Assembly (NCBI GenBank): GCA_016715985.1
Contig: JADJXD010000001.1
Span: forward strand, 4,340,001-4,404,000
Direction of reading: 5' to 3'
Origin: Saprospiraceae bacterium
Lineage (GTDB): Bacteria > Bacteroidota > Bacteroidia > Chitinophagales > Saprospiraceae
DNA: 64,000 nt
Part shown: positions 1 to 9,943 of the stretch, piece after piece
How the letters are laid out: each line of letters begins with the position of its first letter
How positions within the stretch are numbered: position 1 is the stretch's first letter
Position numbers and translations under genes: made by a program
The notes under the pieces: model-generated
The model's input: only the letters and a program-made list of their open reading frames with translations
What the model was told of the DNA's origin: nothing
The model's database searches: none

Positions 1-55
1 TACCTAATAAAACACCTAATACTAAAAATTGAAATCGTAATTTGTTAAGTTTCAT
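1..55 (-). CDS. N-terminus of an exported protein (partial, runs off window)
   Basis: The complement starts ATG at 55 and reads MKLNKLRFQFLVLGVLLG before the window edge. A positively charged start followed by a hydrophobic run is typical of a signal peptide. A very good Bacteroidota promoter lies directly upstream on the same strand (80-110), which is the main reason to accept so short a fragment. Nothing can be said about the mature protein. Confidence 0.6.
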   Translation of the reverse strand, partial: MKLNKLRFQFLVLGVLLG

Positions 56-79
56 CTGCCTTGTGTTTTATTACTGTAA

Positions 80-110
80 CAAAAGTAATAAATCGTTTTC
101 AAAAATCAAA
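80..110 (-). promoter_or_regulatory. Bacteroidota-type promoter for the partial exported protein
   Basis: On the complement, TTTG (110-107), 19 bases, then TACTTTTG (87-80). This matches the TTTG-N19-TAnnTTTG signature of Bacteroidota housekeeping promoters exactly. It lies 25 bases before the ATG at 55. Confidence 0.7.
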
Positions 111-120
111 TCAAAAAGCT

Positions 121-372
121 TAATGATGTCGCACTAGCGACTTGATTAAATGATATTTATCCCGTTGGATTATTTCAAAACTAATTTAGCCTACATTGTC
201 TTTGTTATATGATAACCTAATCCGAAAATTGACTTCATTTTTAAAATAGGTATCATTGAGCAAAATAAAGATATAAACAGACTTTCATTTAAATAATACT
301 TCTTCTTATTTTCTAATGTTTCTTTTAAAGCTATATTTGATTTTGACCGAAACTCCTAATTTGCAAATTGTC
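121..372. repeat. Gene-free stretch with short palindromic repeats
   Basis: No gene is visible between 111 and 372. It holds a small palindrome GTCGC-acta-GCGAC (about 127-140) and the motif TTTATCCCGTTGGATT (about 151-166). That motif resembles one arm of the hairpin at 27722-27755, so both may be copies of one dispersed extragenic repeat. The rest is AT-rich 3' flank of the gene ending at 373. Confidence 0.4.
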
Positions 373-2658
373 TCATTTACAATAATCCATCAATGTAAGT
401 TCAAACTCTTCAGTAAGAATCTTATAAGTTTCTTTTGATAAATAAAATAACTTTTTTGTATTCATGTCAGAAAAGTCTTCAATTGATTGATAAACTCGTT
501 TGGTACCATAAAGATTGTTATCTTTCAATGTAGTGATGGCTTTTTTCAGGAATTCGTCTTCTATTTTATAAATTGAAGATTTTACATTATAGTCTTTGTT
601 CATAAACTTAAATGATATTTCTGCATCTGATTCATCAAATTTAATACTAAAATCTATGGGTTTGAAATCATCTCCTAAGAGCTTATTTAGTTTTGGGAAA
701 ATGCTTTCATAGCTATTACCATACTTATTATAACTCATACCATTAGAGATACTTGTAGAAACAATGACTCCAAAATTTGGTACACTTTGTATAAATGCAC
801 CTAAATTGTCAAACAACTGATTCCTGACATTTGCAAACCATAAATTTGCATCAAATGTAGTATCTAACCCAAAGGTGTTTCTGTTATCATTTATAAGCTG
901 AAATAATTTTTCCTTTTTATACAAAGGAATGTATGTGATACCGGGATTACTTCTATAAAAAGCTTTAATACTGGCGAGAATATCTCTTTCAGCATGATAA
1001 TCTGTTTTTGTAAAAGGTATATCTTTACTGGAAGATTCCCCCGAAGAAATTTTGTCTATGCATAAAAACACATCACCTTCAAAAAGATCAATTTCCTTAT
1101 ACTTATTTTCATATTGATAATGAGATAATACTGAGTTGGCATTTATAAAATCAAAAACCAACTCCAGATCAAAGTCTGCACCTATTTGTCTTAGCAAATT
1201 TAATAACCCATATTTGCTGTAGTTTTCGAAGTCATATTGTGAGTTATTTGATTTAATTATGTTTCCATCATCATCATATTGAGCATCAATAATCGAATAT
1301 TCAGTTTGTACTGGATATGATATAGTTAAGTTGTCTTTTGTAATTTCTATTTCCTTATTTTCATTTATGGATATTGATAAGTTGGGTAAGATTGTGTTTA
1401 TTATAGTCTTCATTTCATTTAAAAAATCACTTTCTTTTTTTACAATTTTCTTATATTGTAGATTATAAATTCCTTGATATGAAGAAAGAAAAGTTTTCCA
1501 ATCAATAGCACCATTGATAAAGGAATTTGTTTCAGGGTGATTAACATTTTTAGCTTTAAAATTATTTTTAGCTAGATTTGTAATTAGAATTTCCTTGCAT
1601 TCTCTGGTTTCTAACATTTTTTTCTTCAATAAAAAATTTACTAAATCTCTATATCTTGAGCCGTCTAATTTATTGTCTAGCTTATTTAAATTTTTTTTGA
1701 TCGATGTCAATTCATTCTTTGTAAGCAAGTTGTATTTCAAAAAAAAGTGATCCAATTCTTGCTTAGTTAGAGCACTATAATCAGCATTATCAGTTTTTAA
1801 ATAACTTATTAGGGTAGGTTTGTCGTAAGATGGTTTTAATAATACGTGACTATCATAACACCATGAAATCACATCATCTTCACACATTTTTAAATATAAG
1901 TCATTGTTATCACCATCGCCTAAGGGAATTTCTTCTACTTCCATTTCGGTAGGAAAATCTGAACCCATCATCAATTTCATTAATTTCATTTCTGCAAGCC
2001 AATCTGTTTCATTGATGCCTTCTGTTGATATTGAAAATATTGATGTATCCACAGAAGCAGTACTGAAGTTGCTTGAATTCATATTTATTTTTAAAAATCC
2101 TAAATCCATTTCTACAGCCAAAACGAATCCTATATCTTTAAATCCATCGATTGGCATTTTGATAAATTCATTGGCACTATGAATATCATGTGTGCTAGTT
2201 AATTTTAACTTTATGTTTTCAGGCATTGAAAGTTCGTTTACAATACAATTAAATGGACCTAACATTTTGTGTTCTATAAAATTAACTGGAGGTATGCCTT
2301 CATTAATTAAAGACTTATCGTATTTATTAGTTTCGAGATCAGCAAAATATTGTTTCTCGTATGTAGTGACCCCATCTAGAGTAGTAAAAATATAAGAGTG
2401 ATTTTCCCCTTTTATCATTACATTTCTAATTTGATTTAATGAATCAAATGTGTTTATGGATACTATTTTGTCTTTTTTGAGATGATAAGTGTTTACTGAT
2501 CGAGACATCGGAAACATAAGAGCGTATCCTTTGATTTCGTTTGAGTCTGCACTTATATTTTCTATAGATAAATTTACATCCCACGATGTAATATCTGAAT
2601 TTTGTGACCTAACTTCAAGGACAAAAAGGAATCCTAAAATAATAATAATAGACCTCAT
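373..2658 (-). CDS. Large secreted protein of unknown function
   Basis: 761 residues. The N-terminus MRSIIIILGFLFVLEVRSQ is a short cleavable signal peptide ending just before QNSD, so the protein is exported. The mature part is rich in Asn, Lys, Ser and Asp, with no membrane segment and no catalytic motif I recognise. A clustered acidic stretch (MEVEEIPLGDGDNND, about residue 240) may bind cations. It is a single transcription unit with its own promoter, pointing away from fumC and towards the partial exported gene at the left edge. No family can be named; an envelope protein of a Bacteroidota is all that can be inferred. Confidence 0.8.
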   Translation of the reverse strand: MRSIIIILGFLFVLEVRSQNSDITSWDVNLSIENISADSNEIKGYALMFPMSRSVNTYHLKKDKIVSINTFDSLNQIRNVMIKGENHSYIFTTLDGVTTYEKQYFADLETNKYDKSLINEGIPPVNFIEHKMLGPFNCIVNELSMPENIKLKLTSTHDIHSANEFIKMPIDGFKDIGFVLAVEMDLGFLKINMNSSNFSTASVDTSIFSISTEGINETDWLAEMKLMKLMMGSDFPTEMEVEEIPLGDGDNNDLYLKMCEDDVISWCYDSHVLLKPSYDKPTLISYLKTDNADYSALTKQELDHFFLKYNLLTKNELTSIKKNLNKLDNKLDGSRYRDLVNFLLKKKMLETRECKEILITNLAKNNFKAKNVNHPETNSFINGAIDWKTFLSSYQGIYNLQYKKIVKKESDFLNEMKTIINTILPNLSISINENKEIEITKDNLTISYPVQTEYSIIDAQYDDDGNIIKSNNSQYDFENYSKYGLLNLLRQIGADFDLELVFDFINANSVLSHYQYENKYKEIDLFEGDVFLCIDKISSGESSSKDIPFTKTDYHAERDILASIKAFYRSNPGITYIPLYKKEKLFQLINDNRNTFGLDTTFDANLWFANVRNQLFDNLGAFIQSVPNFGVIVSTSISNGMSYNKYGNSYESIFPKLNKLLGDDFKPIDFSIKFDESDAEISFKFMNKDYNVKSSIYKIEDEFLKKAITTLKDNNLYGTKRVYQSIEDFSDMNTKKLFYLSKETYKILTEEFELTLMDYCK

Positions 2659-2678
2659 AGTTATTTAAAATTTTAACT

Positions 2679-2709
2679 CAAATGTATAAAAATTTTTTAA
2701 AATGAAAAA
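2679..2709 (-). promoter_or_regulatory. Promoter of the 761-residue secreted protein
   Basis: On the complement, TACATTTG (2686-2679) is a perfect TAnnTTTG element. 19 bases further upstream is TTTT (2709-2706) instead of TTTG, so the -33 element is weak. It sits about 20 bases before the start codon at 2658. Confidence 0.5.
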
Positions 2710-2720
2710 ACTCATTTATT

Positions 2721-2865
2721 CCAGGTGTGTATAACAAATTGCACCGCCTTTAAAATTTAAATGTAATTGAAATATAACGATTTTGCATCCCGCAACCCTC
2801 ATTTCCTAAAGGGACGACCTTCCCGCATTAAAAAAAGTGCAATTTATTATACACACTATACCAGG
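2721..2865. mobile_element. MITE-like element with 20-bp inverted ends
   Basis: Ends 2725-2744 (GTGTGTATAACAAATTGCAC) and 2837-2856 are inverted copies with one mismatch. CCAGG occurs just outside on both sides (2721-2725 and 2861-2865), possibly a target duplication, although the left copy touches the repeat end. There is no coding capacity. The interior 2788-2826 (cccgcaaccctcattt, then cctaaagggacgacct) is the same sequence family as the repeats inserted in trpF around 30855-31586. Short inverted ends, possible target duplication and non-coding core are what a miniature transposable element would show. Confidence 0.55.
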
Positions 2866-3053
2866 ACGTAGTTAATTCATGCTGATAATTAATTGTCCAC
2901 TTTGTTTTAGTCAGGTCTTCTACTACGTTATTACAAAATTCCGCTTTAAGAAAAATGTTTTTTTACAGGCTTAAAATTAAATTGGCATCATCAGATATGC
3001 ATCAGGAAGTACATTTTTTAACAAGTAACACCGTTCTTTTTTGACTTAAATTG

Positions 3054-3061
3054 TACATTTG
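3054..3061 (+). promoter_or_regulatory. -7 element upstream of fumC
   Basis: TACATTTG fits TAnnTTTG and lies 27 bases before the ATG at 3089. No clear TTTG is found 19 bases upstream, so only the -7 half is supported. Confidence 0.45.
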
Positions 3062-3088
3062 TCCTTCAATAATTCAAAAAGATAAGTG

Positions 3089-4474
3089 ATGAGTACATTC
3101 AGAAAGGAAAAGGACAGCATGGGATATATAGATGTTCCGGCAGATAAATACTGGGGAGCGCAAACGCAGCGTTCGTCAGATAATTTTAAAATCGGAGGTC
3201 AGAAAATGCCCACTGAAATAATCAGTGCTTTTGCAGTACTCAAAATGGCTGCGGCTCAGGCTAACTATGATCTGGGTGTACTTCCTGAAGATAAAAAGGT
3301 ATTAATAGAAAGAGTTTGTACTGAAATCATCGAAGGGAAATTGGATGAACAGTTTCCATTAGTTGTCTGGCAAACCGGCTCAGGAACGCAATCAAATATG
3401 AATCTGAATGAAGTGATAGCCAACAGAGCGCATGTACTGAATGGCGGTTCGCTGGATGATGAAAAAAAGTTGATTCACCCCAATGATGATGTCAATAAAT
3501 CCCAATCTTCCAACGATACTTTTCCAACAGCAATGCATATTGCAGCGTACAAAGTACTGGTTGATGTGACAATACCGGGATTGGAGATTCTCAGAGATAC
3601 TTTGAGAGAAAAGTCTGAAAAATTTATGAATATTGTCAAAATAGGACGAACGCATTTTATGGATGCAACTCCGTTAACATTAGGGCAGGAATTGAGCGGA
3701 TATGTTTCTCAGTTGGATCATGGCATCGAAGCTATCAAAAATACATTCAGACATCTTTCTGAGCTGGCTTTGGGTGGCACCGCAGTCGGAACCGGTCTGA
3801 ATACACCCAAGGGATATGAGGTTTTGGTAGCCCAAAAAATTGCCGAAATATCAGGATTGCCTTTTATCACAGGAAAAAATAAATTTGAAGGGCTTGCGGC
3901 ACATGATGCGATCGTAGAAGCACACGGAGCGCTAAAGACCGTTGCGGTGTCACTCATGAAAATCGGAAATGACATCCGTATGCTGGCATCCGGGCCAAGA
4001 TGCGGCATCGGTGAGTTAATCATTCCTGAAAACGAACCCGGCTCTTCGATTATGCCCGGGAAAGTCAATCCGACGCAATCAGAAGCACTTACAATGGCCA
4101 TGGCTCAGGTAATGGGTAATGATGTTGCCATCAATATCGGCGGTATGAGCGGACATTTTGAATTGAATGTATTTAAGCCGGTCATGATTTACAACTTCCT
4201 GATTTCTGCCAATCTTATCGGGGATGCCTGTGTCAGTTTTAACGAACATTGTGCAGTCGGGATAGAGCCGAATGAACCACGAATCAAGTTTAATCTGGAT
4301 AATTCACTCATGTTGGTCACGGCACTCAACACAAAAATCGGGTATGATAAAGCCGCTGATATTGCTAAAAAGGCACACAAAGAAGGTACAACCCTCAAGC
4401 AGGCGGCACTGGATCTGGGATATCTGACATCCGAAGAGTTTGATGCCTGGGTACGTCCTGAAAATATGATTTAA
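3089..4474 (+). CDS. fumC: Fumarate hydratase, class II
   Basis: Interconverts fumarate and malate in the TCA cycle; cytoplasmic, normally a homotetramer. 461 residues from ATG at 3089, the usual length of iron-independent class II fumarases. An in-frame GTG precedes it at 3086, but the ATG gives the normal N-terminus MSTFRKEKDSMG. Diagnostic segments are present: WGAQTQRS near residue 20, QTGSGTQSNMN, SSNDTFPTAMH and the family signature GSSIMPGKVNP. The stop codon is one base away from the TTG start of the next gene, suggesting co-transcription with the DUF3089 lipoprotein. Confidence 0.97.
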   Translation: MSTFRKEKDSMGYIDVPADKYWGAQTQRSSDNFKIGGQKMPTEIISAFAVLKMAAAQANYDLGVLPEDKKVLIERVCTEIIEGKLDEQFPLVVWQTGSGTQSNMNLNEVIANRAHVLNGGSLDDEKKLIHPNDDVNKSQSSNDTFPTAMHIAAYKVLVDVTIPGLEILRDTLREKSEKFMNIVKIGRTHFMDATPLTLGQELSGYVSQLDHGIEAIKNTFRHLSELALGGTAVGTGLNTPKGYEVLVAQKIAEISGLPFITGKNKFEGLAAHDAIVEAHGALKTVAVSLMKIGNDIRMLASGPRCGIGELIIPENEPGSSIMPGKVNPTQSEALTMAMAQVMGNDVAINIGGMSGHFELNVFKPVMIYNFLISANLIGDACVSFNEHCAVGIEPNEPRIKFNLDNSLMLVTALNTKIGYDKAADIAKKAHKEGTTLKQAALDLGYLTSEEFDAWVRPENMI

Positions 4475-4475
4475 G

Positions 4476-5513
4476 TTGGGACAAACAAAAGGTATTCTAA
4501 TTTTAGTAGGTATGGTTTTGATCTTATCCGTGACAGCGTGTAAGACGTATAAACCTGTAAGTGGTTTTAATGAATTACCTGTTTCACCTGTAGATTACCG
4601 TGATTTGAATCATTGGGCGGCACATCCGGATAAGGATGACCCGTCTGACAATACTCCTGAAAGGATATACCCTGTCCAAAAAAATGCTGATGTATTTTTC
4701 CTGCATCCCACGACCTATATCGGCGAAAAAGGTGAAGATCAATGGAATGCGTCAATCACAGATGAAAAACTGAATCGAAAAACGGATGATGGCACCATCC
4801 TCTTCCAGGCCAGTGCTTTCAATCATGCTGGAAGAGTATATGCTCCCAGATACAGGCAGGCTCATTTGGATGTGTATTTTACGAAGGATACCATTTCAGC
4901 ATTGAAAGCTTTTGATCTGGCATATCAGGATGTCAGAAATGCTTTTGAAGTATATTTGAAAGACTATAATCAGGGAAGGCCGATTGTTATTGCTTCTCAT
5001 AGTCAGGGAACAAATCATGCAGAAAGATTGATTAATGAATATTTTAATGGAAAAAGATTACAAAAGCAGTTGGTTGCAGCGTATCTGATCGGAATGCCGG
5101 TTGCAAAAGACAGATTCCAATTTATTGCTCCATGCAGAGATAGTTTGGATACCAACTGTTTCATTTCATGGAGAACTTTCAAACACGGACATGAATTTTA
5201 CAAAGATGGAAAAGGTGATAGTATATCGGTTACAAATCCTTTAAGCTGGACAACTACTGAAGAATTTGTACCCAAAAGCAAAAGTAAAGGATCTTTGCTC
5301 AGAGATTTTAATAAAATATATCATGAGTTGGTTGACGCTCAGGTACATAACGGAATATTATGGGCAAACAAACCGAAATTTAAAGGTAGTTTCTTTTTGA
5401 GAACAAAAAACTATCACGTAGCAGACATCAATTTTTATTATTTTAATATCCGTCAAAATGCGGCGCAAAGAGTTGATGCTTTCATTCAAAAGAGAAATAT
5501 ATCAGATGATTAA
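4476..5513 (+). CDS. DUF3089-type alpha/beta hydrolase lipoprotein
   Basis: 345 residues starting at TTG 4476, one base after the fumC stop. This start gives a normal lipoprotein signal, MGQTKGILILVGMVLILSVTAC, with the lipobox Cys at 22; an internal ATG at 4512 would leave too short a signal. The mature protein has VFFLHPTTYIG, an oxyanion-type loop, and IASHSQGT, a nucleophile elbow G/S-x-S-x-G with Ser in SHSQG. This combination is typical of the DUF3089 family, usually called uncharacterised lipases or esterases. Substrate unknown. Likely anchored in the envelope facing the periplasm or cell surface. Confidence 0.82.
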   Translation: MGQTKGILILVGMVLILSVTACKTYKPVSGFNELPVSPVDYRDLNHWAAHPDKDDPSDNTPERIYPVQKNADVFFLHPTTYIGEKGEDQWNASITDEKLNRKTDDGTILFQASAFNHAGRVYAPRYRQAHLDVYFTKDTISALKAFDLAYQDVRNAFEVYLKDYNQGRPIVIASHSQGTNHAERLINEYFNGKRLQKQLVAAYLIGMPVAKDRFQFIAPCRDSLDTNCFISWRTFKHGHEFYKDGKGDSISVTNPLSWTTTEEFVPKSKSKGSLLRDFNKIYHELVDAQVHNGILWANKPKFKGSFFLRTKNYHVADINFYYFNIRQNAAQRVDAFIQKRNISDD

Positions 5514-5609
5514 TTTTGTTGATTTAAATTCCGAAATATTCCATTAAAAGGCTCAAAATATTAACTTTTCAATTCAAAAGCTGTTGATACTTTATAAAAA
5601 TAATGAATC

Positions 5610-6629
5610 ATGAAAAAATATTTTTTATTCGTAGTTAGCTTTTTTATTGCTGCAATTGGGGTTCAAGTCTCCGCACAGTACCAGATGCCAAAATTAAAAT
5701 ATAACTACAACGCACTGGAGCCGCACATCGATGCGCAGACAATGGAAATACATTATTCAAAACATCATCAGGCGTATCTGAATAATCTCAACAAGGCATT
5801 GGAGGGAAGTAAGGCAGCAAGTTTACCATTAGAAGAACTACTGATAGCTGCTGAACGACGTGGTAATACAATTCGAAATAATGGTGGCGGACATTACAAT
5901 CACACACTTTTCTGGGATATCCTTTCACCCACCGCAGCCAAAAATCCGGATGGAAAACTGGCTGCTGAAATCAATAAGTATTTTACATCTACAGATAGTC
6001 TTAAAAAACTGCTGAATGCAGGTGCTACAACAAGATTTGGCTCAGGTTGGGTATGGCTTTATGTAACTACAGATAAAAAATTAGCAGTTTGCTCCACTCC
6101 GAATCAGGATAACCCAATTATGGATGCTGCTAAGGAACACAGAGGAATTCCGATTCTGGGTATCGATGTTTGGGAACATGCTTACTACCTGAAGTATCAG
6201 AATAAACGAGGAGATTATCTCGGTGCTATCTGGAATGTGATAGATTGGGCAGTAGTAGGCAGCAGATATAATGAAGCAATTAATAATCCTCTGCTTAAGT
6301 TGATAGAAAAAGACTCCTGGTTGGAGTTAAAAAATTTCCACATGGTGATGGGGCAGACTTTTCATCCGATGGAAGAAGGAAACCTTGCACCGATCAGAGC
6401 AAGGTCCGGAGAGATGGTTGAAAAAGCCAAACTCTTGAAAGCAGCAAAAGTACCTGCATCATTTCAATCTCCCGCCATTACCAAAGCAATTGACGATCTG
6501 GTGAAAGGATCTGAATCACTTCATAAGTTAGCTTCAAAAAAGGGAAAAGACGCCAAAATCAAAGAAAGTCTGACTAAATTGCATGATACTTTTCATGTTA
6601 TTCAGGGGTTGTGTAGTGATGATCATTGA
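5610..6629 (+). CDS. sod: Exported Fe/Mn superoxide dismutase with a C-terminal helical extension
   Basis: 339 residues. Residues 1-22 are a signal peptide ending VSAQ, so this SOD is exported, unlike the usual cytoplasmic enzyme. Residues about 25-225 are the Fe/Mn-SOD core with all four metal ligands in context: His in YSKHHQAYL, His in HYNHTLFW, and Asp plus His in DVWEHAYY. Residues about 225-339 are an added helical domain with several His and one Cys (FHMVMGQTFHP, LHKLASKKG, FHVIQGLC), not part of standard SODs, perhaps metal- or haem-binding; its role is unknown. It probably detoxifies superoxide in the periplasm. The gene stands alone between the lipoprotein and the MORN-like gene. 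Confidence 0.93.
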   Translation: MKKYFLFVVSFFIAAIGVQVSAQYQMPKLKYNYNALEPHIDAQTMEIHYSKHHQAYLNNLNKALEGSKAASLPLEELLIAAERRGNTIRNNGGGHYNHTLFWDILSPTAAKNPDGKLAAEINKYFTSTDSLKKLLNAGATTRFGSGWVWLYVTTDKKLAVCSTPNQDNPIMDAAKEHRGIPILGIDVWEHAYYLKYQNKRGDYLGAIWNVIDWAVVGSRYNEAINNPLLKLIEKDSWLELKNFHMVMGQTFHPMEEGNLAPIRARSGEMVEKAKLLKAAKVPASFQSPAITKAIDDLVKGSESLHKLASKKGKDAKIKESLTKLHDTFHVIQGLCSDDH

Positions 6630-6718
6630 TTATTTTTTGTTTTTGATGATTGGAGCTTATAGATTTTACAAATGAAATCTTTAGCTATCGAAACAGAATA
6701 TTTTAATTGATACAAAAG

Positions 6719-9631
6719 ATGATGTTAACCACTGAAAATTTAAATAGAGCTTTAATATTAACGATAGTTGTCTTCTTGTTAATTCCTGTTTTGACTTTTG
6801 CTCAGTATGACACTATTTATTTAGATCGTTTATTTAAACCTGCTGACAAAAGTAACTTTAGTTATTACAGAATTATTGAGCCAAAAGACAAACTTTTTAT
6901 CATAAAAGATTACTATAAATCGGGTCAGTTGCAAATGTATGGTATCTCTGAAGCTCCGGACGACAAACATTTTATTAAACGAGTTGTCAGATATAATATC
7001 GACGGATCTTTAGATAGTATTTGTGACCACAAGACATATACCGACGGTTGGATTACATTTTACAACAGGCAAAATATAAAAACAGCAGCTGTTTGGTGTG
7101 TAAATAATAAGAAAGATGGCAAGGCTATTTTTTATTATCCGGATGGTAAGATTTTCAGACAAGGTATTTTTAAGAATAATGCACCTTACTCCGGGAGTAT
7201 TCCTGTAATGTTTGGCCTGTCAGGAGGGAACCTATCAAGTTATTACATCTTAAAAAAGGGAGAAAGAATAGGTCAGGTAAATTTATTTGCTAACGGAAAA
7301 AAAGCAGCAGATATTAAAATTACAGACGACTTGAAAGTTTTAAGTGCCAGGTTTTACTTTCCTGATGGTAAAAATTCTGGTGAGTGTGTGTATAAAAATG
7401 ATTTGCCTTACAATGGAGTTTGCACAGAATTCACAGAAAAATTGTTGTTTTCATTTAAGCCATCTGTTATTCGATATAGGACTGAATATCAGGAAGGTAT
7501 AATATTGTGGCGTGAAACTTATTTAAAGGATACAAGAGTCGGATTCTGCACTTATAAAGATAATTATCCTTATCAGGGTGTATTGCTTGAAGATGATAGA
7601 AATTTAAATCATTATGTAAATGGTAGAAAGATAGGATTGCAGAGTGTCATATATAAAGAGAAAGTATTTTTAACTTATGAGTCAGACGATACGGAAACTA
7701 AAAATGGCAATTCTGTTTTTATAAATAATCAGGATAATATTGAATACAAAGGTAGTTTTAGAAATAATTATCCGGATAGCGGATATGTTTTCCATAATAA
7801 TGAACTAGCATTTTACGAAAATGGCGTAAAAAATGGTAAATCAGTAAAATTCAATACCAATTTTGATACCGTTACCATTGATCATTACAGTTTGGGCCAG
7901 TTGGTTAATGTTCAGAATTTCCAATATCCTGCATTAGGTGTTTTGACCTGCAAGTTTAAAGATGGTAAACCTTTTGAAGGAGATCATCTGACTTCTGAAC
8001 GTAATTTTAAAATAACCGAATATAAGAATGGTGAAATTTTATCCATTAAAGAATACCGAAAGGATAGTTTGGTATTATTGAGATATGAAGAAGTTGTTCC
8101 TGATGGGAAAATAATGCAGTATAAAAAAGATGGTAGTAATTGGTTAAACTGCCAAAAACAAAATAGTAAGCCATACGATGGGTCAGTTTTAATCAACAGG
8201 GAAATTGTGAGCTACAAGGAAGGCAGGTTAAATGGAGAAAAAATTTTGTATAATCATGATTTGACAAAAATTGAAAAAGTTGAAACATACGTAAATGATA
8301 CCTTAAATGGTACTTTTCTTGCTTACGATTATAATGGTAAAGAATTATCAAATGGAATTTATCTTAAGGGGAAGCCACATCAAGGTAGATTTAAATCAGG
8401 AGATGAAACAGTGTCGTATAAAAACGGTAAAAAAAATGGAATTTCAAAGGTTGACAATCCTAATTTTAAATCTGAAAAAAATTTTATAAATGATACATTA
8501 TCAGGTAATTCCAGATTTATTGTTGTATCTAAATTAATGGATAACTCTATTTCTTATTTAGATACTCAATATTATAAGAGAATAAGGGATACATTTTATT
8601 TTGAAGTCGATTATGTTGATGGAAAACCTTTTAACGGTGTCGATGTATCAAAAAATTCAATCTCGACTTTCAGAAGCGGAAAATTAAACGGATCTGCAGT
8701 TTATTGGAATAGAAGTATTTTTGAAAAACCTTTCAAAGTAGTCCAATTTACAGATGATGTACCACATGGCCAATCAGTAGTATTTTATGATGGAATCTCC
8801 CATCAAGGCCTTTACGTTAATGGGAATTTGATGCAAGGTTTTAATACTCTGGAAATTTCAGAAAATAAGAACAATTTTGAAATACCTGAATTTTACAATG
8901 GAATTGCTCATCCACATGATAAATTGATTAAGTCTGATTATCCGTTCTCTCAAATTCATATCAGAAATGGTAAACCTTACCATGGAGTGATAATGAAGAA
9001 TAAAGAAATGCCCTTTATTTATGAATACAATCAAGGTAAATTGATTAAAAGTTATTTATACTTAGATTTATCTAAAGCGCACACTGAATATGACGGACTA
9101 AATGGTGTAACTAAAGATGAAAATTTAGATGTTTTATATCACACTTATTTTAGTGATTCAACCCTTTTAAATGGTAAAGTGGAATACCTTAACAAAACCA
9201 GTTATCTCTTTAAAAATGGTTTTTTGTCTGAAGGATGTATTGAATTTGAAAATATTGGAGAAAAGTTTTTTAATCAATTAACCTACATTAGATTCTGCCA
9301 GGAGAAAAATATTTTATCAATAACCAAGAAAAACGAAAATAATTCAATATATCATATTGATTACATTGAAACGGATGGATTGCTCCCTATACCTTTTCAT
9401 TTAAGTATGGGCTATATGTATAGTTTTGAATATATAAGAGGCATCAAGTTTTCAAGAAACACATATCTTACATTAAATAATCAGTTGATTGCTTCTATGT
9501 TGTTTAATGATGGGGAAAAATCCGGAGTTTATTTAGAACAGGATAAAAACTTGTTTAATTATGTTTCTTTTGATCATGGATATGATAAGAAATTAACTTT
9601 TGAAGAATTGATGCAAATGTTCAAAAAATAA
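6719..9631 (+). CDS. Secreted YwqK/MORN-like repeat protein
   Basis: About 970 residues from ATG 6719; a TTG at 6707 would only add four residues before MMLTTENLNR. A signal peptide ends LTFAQ. The mature part is built of many degenerate units of the form F/Y-x-x-G-K-x-x-G-x-x-x-x-Y-x-x-G-x-P-Y/F-x-G, for example YYPDGKIFRQGIFKNNAPYSG and GKPFNGVDVSKN. These are the MORN-like repeats of Bacteroidota proteins annotated as YwqK-family antitoxin-like. No enzyme motif is present. The antitoxin label comes from a distant family name, and I see no toxin partner. A surface or periplasmic beta-repeat protein is the safest description. Confidence 0.75.
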   Translation: MMLTTENLNRALILTIVVFLLIPVLTFAQYDTIYLDRLFKPADKSNFSYYRIIEPKDKLFIIKDYYKSGQLQMYGISEAPDDKHFIKRVVRYNIDGSLDSICDHKTYTDGWITFYNRQNIKTAAVWCVNNKKDGKAIFYYPDGKIFRQGIFKNNAPYSGSIPVMFGLSGGNLSSYYILKKGERIGQVNLFANGKKAADIKITDDLKVLSARFYFPDGKNSGECVYKNDLPYNGVCTEFTEKLLFSFKPSVIRYRTEYQEGIILWRETYLKDTRVGFCTYKDNYPYQGVLLEDDRNLNHYVNGRKIGLQSVIYKEKVFLTYESDDTETKNGNSVFINNQDNIEYKGSFRNNYPDSGYVFHNNELAFYENGVKNGKSVKFNTNFDTVTIDHYSLGQLVNVQNFQYPALGVLTCKFKDGKPFEGDHLTSERNFKITEYKNGEILSIKEYRKDSLVLLRYEEVVPDGKIMQYKKDGSNWLNCQKQNSKPYDGSVLINREIVSYKEGRLNGEKILYNHDLTKIEKVETYVNDTLNGTFLAYDYNGKELSNGIYLKGKPHQGRFKSGDETVSYKNGKKNGISKVDNPNFKSEKNFINDTLSGNSRFIVVSKLMDNSISYLDTQYYKRIRDTFYFEVDYVDGKPFNGVDVSKNSISTFRSGKLNGSAVYWNRSIFEKPFKVVQFTDDVPHGQSVVFYDGISHQGLYVNGNLMQGFNTLEISENKNNFEIPEFYNGIAHPHDKLIKSDYPFSQIHIRNGKPYHGVIMKNKEMPFIYEYNQGKLIKSYLYLDLSKAHTEYDGLNGVTKDENLDVLYHTYFSDSTLLNGKVEYLNKTSYLFKNGFLSEGCIEFENIGEKFFNQLTYIRFCQEKNILSITKKNENNSIYHIDYIETDGLLPIPFHLSMGYMYSFEYIRGIKFSRNTYLTLNNQLIASMLFNDGEKSGVYLEQDKNLFNYVSFDHGYDKKLTFEELMQMFKK

Positions 9632-9943
9632 ATTTTAATTTCGATTAATTGTAATATTTCAAGTATTTTTCAACTAATTGGAAAATGGCGGCTAATGTGG
9701 TTTGAAAATTATCAGAAATCGGATATTACAAATGATCTGAATAAAAGTATTGATTGGTAATATCTATGGTGGTTTTATCATTCACCCAAAACCTGTTAAT
9801 AGAAGGATTCCCCAAATTCAATATATCCATTATTTGGATGTGCTAAATTTGAATATTTTCACTGCTCCGTTACTGTAAATAAAAGACCGGATTACAATTT
9901 ACAGTTATGCCGTATTAAAAATCCTGCCGTTTGACTTATTATG
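9632..9943. other. Gene-free spacer between convergent genes
   Basis: 312 bases between the MORN-like gene and the convergently transcribed hydrogenase protease. No open frame, strong hairpin or repeat was seen. Confidence 0.4.

Noticed and set aside
6719..9631. Toxin-antitoxin role for the YwqK-like protein
   Set aside because: The label is from a distant family name; the protein is secreted, very long, and has no toxin partner here.
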